Shown one piece after another: positions 61,615 through 64,000 of a DNA stretch of 64,000 nt (position 1 is its first letter; every line of letters starts with the position of its first letter). The notes under the pieces were generated by a model. That model searched no databases, was not told the DNA's origin, and saw only the letters and a list, made by a program, of their open reading frames with translations. This stretch comes from Candidatus Kryptonium thompsonii. GTDB taxonomy: Bacteria; Bacteroidota; Ignavibacteria; Kryptoniales; Kryptoniaceae. The DNA lies in the NCBI GenBank assembly GCA_001442925.1, contig LDXX01000004.1, positions 189,001-253,000 on the forward strand. Reading direction: 5' to 3'. The translations under genes were made by a program, and so were the position numbers.

Positions 61615-64000
61615 TTATCTTTCAACTTTTATTTCAATAGCCCATCTCAATCTCGGTTTTTCATAAGTTAAGCCAATCGGAAATACCATACTTATGCTCA
61701 ATCTGTTAAAACCTGCGATTAAGTTTTCGGCAATGGATGGAATAAATGTAAAAGGTTGAAATTTAATTTCAAAACCATAGTCATATCTAAGACCATAATC
61801 ATACAAAATTACATAACCTTTTGTTGTGTCTTCCGGGAATGGCATAACCAAAGATGGTAACAATTCTCCCGTTTTCATAATACCCACATCTCCGAAGGCG
61901 GAAAAATTTATCTGCCTGAAAAATGTAAAATCTCTCAGTGTTAGAAATGTTAAGTCAAAGCTTAAACTTCCTCCCTTTTCAATCCATGTATTAGCTCTGT
62001 CAAAATAGCCTCTTAAATTCAAACCACCTTTTAGAAATAGCCTTGCTTTTTCGGAAAATTTTTCATTGATAAGATAAATCATCCTGAAGGATTGATTCAA
62101 GAATTGCTCATATGGATTTGCGGTGAAATAAAATTTTTCTTGTGTGGGCGTTTGACCGTAAGAATTTGCGAGATAAAATCTTGTTGTGAATTCAAATTTG
62201 CTTAAAGTTGTGTTTTGTTTTATCTCAATTGAAAACTTGGTGAAATTTTTAGTGCTATTTGATGATGTCGTTTTTAGGGAAAAAGTTCCATATAAAGTTG
62301 TGTTACCAATTATGTGAGTTATTCCCGCCGTGAAACCAAGCGTATTGAACTTCCCAGCATCCCATTTTAGATTTACAAAAGGAATTTTATTTTCAACAAG
62401 CATAGTGTGTTCAAAAAATAGCGAAATATTGTAAAACGGTGGAACTGTCAAATAAAGTGGTCTTATGTCTTTGAAGATTTCAAAATAAAGTCTTCTCAAA
62501 CCATGAAGTTTAAAAATTTCAACTTGAAAACCGCTTAATCTTTCAAGTATGGGGAAGGTATTGTTGCGATAGTTTATAAAATAATCAAAATTTTTTGTCC
62601 TTGTGTTAAGCCACAATCCAAATTTTGTTTCGTTATAATCAAAAAGATAAGCTCCGTTTGTAAAGATTCCAGGTCTTGCTCCATCTCTTTGTGCAAACCA
62701 AATTGATGGTCTTACGCTAAACCAATATCTTTCAAGTGGCGGGTTTAGTTGCGTTTGTTCAAGTAGTTTTATCTGAACCTTATTGAAAACGCCTGTTCTG
62801 TTGTTTAACCTGTTAACATCCCTTAATTTTAATCTGCTATCAATTTCAACCATCTTCACCTTTTTGTCAAATGAAAGCTCAAACTCATAAACTGGGTTAA
62901 CCCAAAACCAGTGGGGAAGTATTATCGCATTAGCTTCTTTCTTTGGTTTAAGTTGAAGGTCAAGCGGTATTATGACTTTTTGATATGTACCATCTTCAAA
63001 ATAAATGTAAAAGTCAATCGGCATAACAATTTGCCCATGATTGCGCAATTTAACTTTGATGCTGTATTTTCTTAAGCCATTTTCAGATATCCATTTACCA
63101 GAAAAGCTTTCAATTCCATAATCACATTTTCTTGTAGTTTTAAGCCATTGATCGAAAAACCAATCAAGTTCCATTCCACTTACTCTTTCGGCAACCCTTT
63201 CAAAATCTTTTGTTGTCGGGTGCTTGAAGCTCCATTCTTTGAAAAATTCCTTCATAATAAGATCAAACACGCTGTCTCCAACGACATATTCAAGCATTTC
63301 AAAAACGGATGCGCCCTTACCGTAAACAGCATTTGTGTAAGCGACCGACTCACGGAAGAAATCTGAGTGTAGGAGGGTTGGTTCCTCATAACCAAATTGT
63401 GAAAATCTTATGTAGTTTTTATAACCGCCGAAGATGTCAAATTCAGGCCTTAACAGTCTATCGAACAAAGAAGAATCATTTCTCCATTTCTCGCCCAATA
63501 ATTTTCTAAAGACCCTTGGAGTTACAAAACTTGCTCCGCCTTCATCTATCCAGGCCTCTTTTGATTCATTGTTTCCAATTAAACCATAGAACCAATTATG
63601 CCCGATCTCATGTGCGAGAATTCCGATCATGCTTGTTCTTCCGCGGTATCCAGTTATCATTATAAGCATTGGATATTCCATCCCACCATCCCCTGCTTGC
63701 GCAACTGTGAAACTTTTATAGGGATATTTATAAAACCATTCGCTGTAAAGTTTTATTATCTCTTTTGTAAATTTTCCCGTCTCCCGCCACAACATATAAA
63801 CATCGGGTTGGTAAAGGAGATGAATTATTACGGTATCATTGTCAAGCGTCATCCATGTTATCTCGTGGATGTAATCTCTATCTGCAACCCATGCGAAATC
63901 GTGGACATTTTCAGCCTTGAAGTGCCAGGTTTTTAGTTGTGTTTTTAACTCTTTTTTCCACTGTTGGGGAAATATCACCGTATCAACTGGACCGAGTTCA
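61615..64000 (-). CDS. M1-family metallopeptidase with C-terminal outer-membrane barrel (N-terminus outside window)
   Basis: The frame is open to the right edge, so the N-terminus is missing; about 794 residues are visible. The M1 zinc motif HEIGHNW with a downstream glutamate in ESKEAWIDEGGASF is intact, as is the preceding aminopeptidase segment (GDGGMEYPML, variant of GxMEN). After the peptidase domain and a beta-sandwich, about the last 390 residues (from QLNPPLERYWFSVRPS) alternate aromatic and polar residues in repeated strands, as in an outer-membrane barrel. It ends RWAIEIKVER. It would be a peptidase tied to the outer membrane. Confidence 0.85.
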   Translation of the reverse strand, partial: ELGPVDTVIFPQQWKKELKTQLKTWHFKAENVHDFAWVADRDYIHEITWMTLDNDTVIIHLLYQPDVYMLWRETGKFTKEIIKLYSEWFYKYPYKSFTVAQAGDGGMEYPMLIMITGYRGRTSMIGILAHEIGHNWFYGLIGNNESKEAWIDEGGASFVTPRVFRKLLGEKWRNDSSLFDRLLRPEFDIFGGYKNYIRFSQFGYEEPTLLHSDFFRESVAYTNAVYGKGASVFEMLEYVVGDSVFDLIMKEFFKEWSFKHPTTKDFERVAERVSGMELDWFFDQWLKTTRKCDYGIESFSGKWISENGLRKYSIKVKLRNHGQIVMPIDFYIYFEDGTYQKVIIPLDLQLKPKKEANAIILPHWFWVNPVYEFELSFDKKVKMVEIDSRLKLRDVNRLNNRTGVFNKVQIKLLEQTQLNPPLERYWFSVRPSIWFAQRDGARPGIFTNGAYLFDYNETKFGLWLNTRTKNFDYFINYRNNTFPILERLSGFQVEIFKLHGLRRLYFEIFKDIRPLYLTVPPFYNISLFFEHTMLVENKIPFVNLKWDAGKFNTLGFTAGITHIIGNTTLYGTFSLKTTSSNSTKNFTKFSIEIKQNTTLSKFEFTTRFYLANSYGQTPTQEKFYFTANPYEQFLNQSFRMIYLINEKFSEKARLFLKGGLNLRGYFDRANTWIEKGGSLSFDLTFLTLRDFTFFRQINFSAFGDVGIMKTGELLPSLVMPFPEDTTKGYVILYDYGLRYDYGFEIKFQPFTFIPSIAENLIAGFNRLSISMVFPIGLTYEKPRLRWAIEIKVER

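Overview
This is an AT-rich, gene-dense bacterial chromosome segment that includes the replication origin. Three things suggest a thermophilic member of the Bacteroidota/Chlorobi (FCB) group, perhaps near Ignavibacteria or Candidatus Kryptonia. One secreted protein (44157-46007) ends in a type IX secretion (T9SS) type A sorting domain with the YPNPFN motif. A reverse gyrase gene (10264-13530) points to growth at high temperature. Several families are ones common in that group: Wzi-like outer-membrane protein, DUF3108, FolK-deoxynucleoside kinase fusion. The lineage is inferred from gene content only. I see no rRNA, tRNA, CRISPR array, prophage or complete insertion sequence.

Layout. 1-740 (minus): start of a flagellar rod operon (a 45-aa membrane protein, flgB, flgC) behind a near-consensus sigma-54 promoter. 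899-4713 (plus): rlmN, adk and a hybrid sensor kinase whose receiver domain is cut by an in-frame TAA. 4714-6904: dnaA flanked on both sides by dense DnaA-box clusters, so this is the probable oriC. 6905-10267: a duplicated four-cysteine protein (minus), then folB, folK-dNK, a 52-aa membrane protein and a GT9 glycosyltransferase (plus). 10264-13530 (minus): a reverse gyrase with no zinc fingers. 13636-18654 (plus): coaBC, family 4 uracil-DNA glycosylase, dnaB, comM.

18644-30541 (minus): an IS630-like helix-turn-helix remnant, MBL hydrolase, gamma-carbonic-anhydrase-like protein, DUF3108 protein, coiled-coil membrane protein, ctpA, Wzi-like protein, GT2 glycosyltransferase, and an operon efp-accB-accC-gcvH-gcvPA. 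30699-34005 (plus): hypA-hypB-hypF, nickel-hydrogenase maturation without hypCDE. 34002-35189 (minus): diheme cytochrome c and a small secreted Cys/His protein. 35319-46007 (plus): a tightly overlapping run with alaX, acyP, ispF, dedA, PAP2, lnt, a DUF885 lipoprotein, a methyltransferase, aroK, aroB and a T9SS-exported glycosidase-like protein. 46020-47792 (minus): aspS.

47997-59239 (plus) is one chemotaxis operon: response regulator, single-lobe periplasmic binding-like protein, MCP with two HAMP domains, CheW, FapA-like protein, HEAT-repeat protein, CheR, two CheYs, CheZ, CheA and CheB. With flgBC at the other end of the window it indicates a motile, chemotactic cell. 59236-64000 (minus): methyltransferase, NAD-dependent epimerase, a second DUF3108 protein and an M1 metallopeptidase carrying a probable C-terminal outer-membrane barrel, cut by the window edge.

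Genes are packed with ATGA and TTGA stop/start overlaps, and several convergent pairs share bases between their stop codons. The best candidates for something new are the periplasmic protein/MCP pair with its FapA and HEAT companions, the zinc-finger-less reverse gyrase, the tandem four-Cys protein beside oriC, and the small membrane protein heading flgBC.
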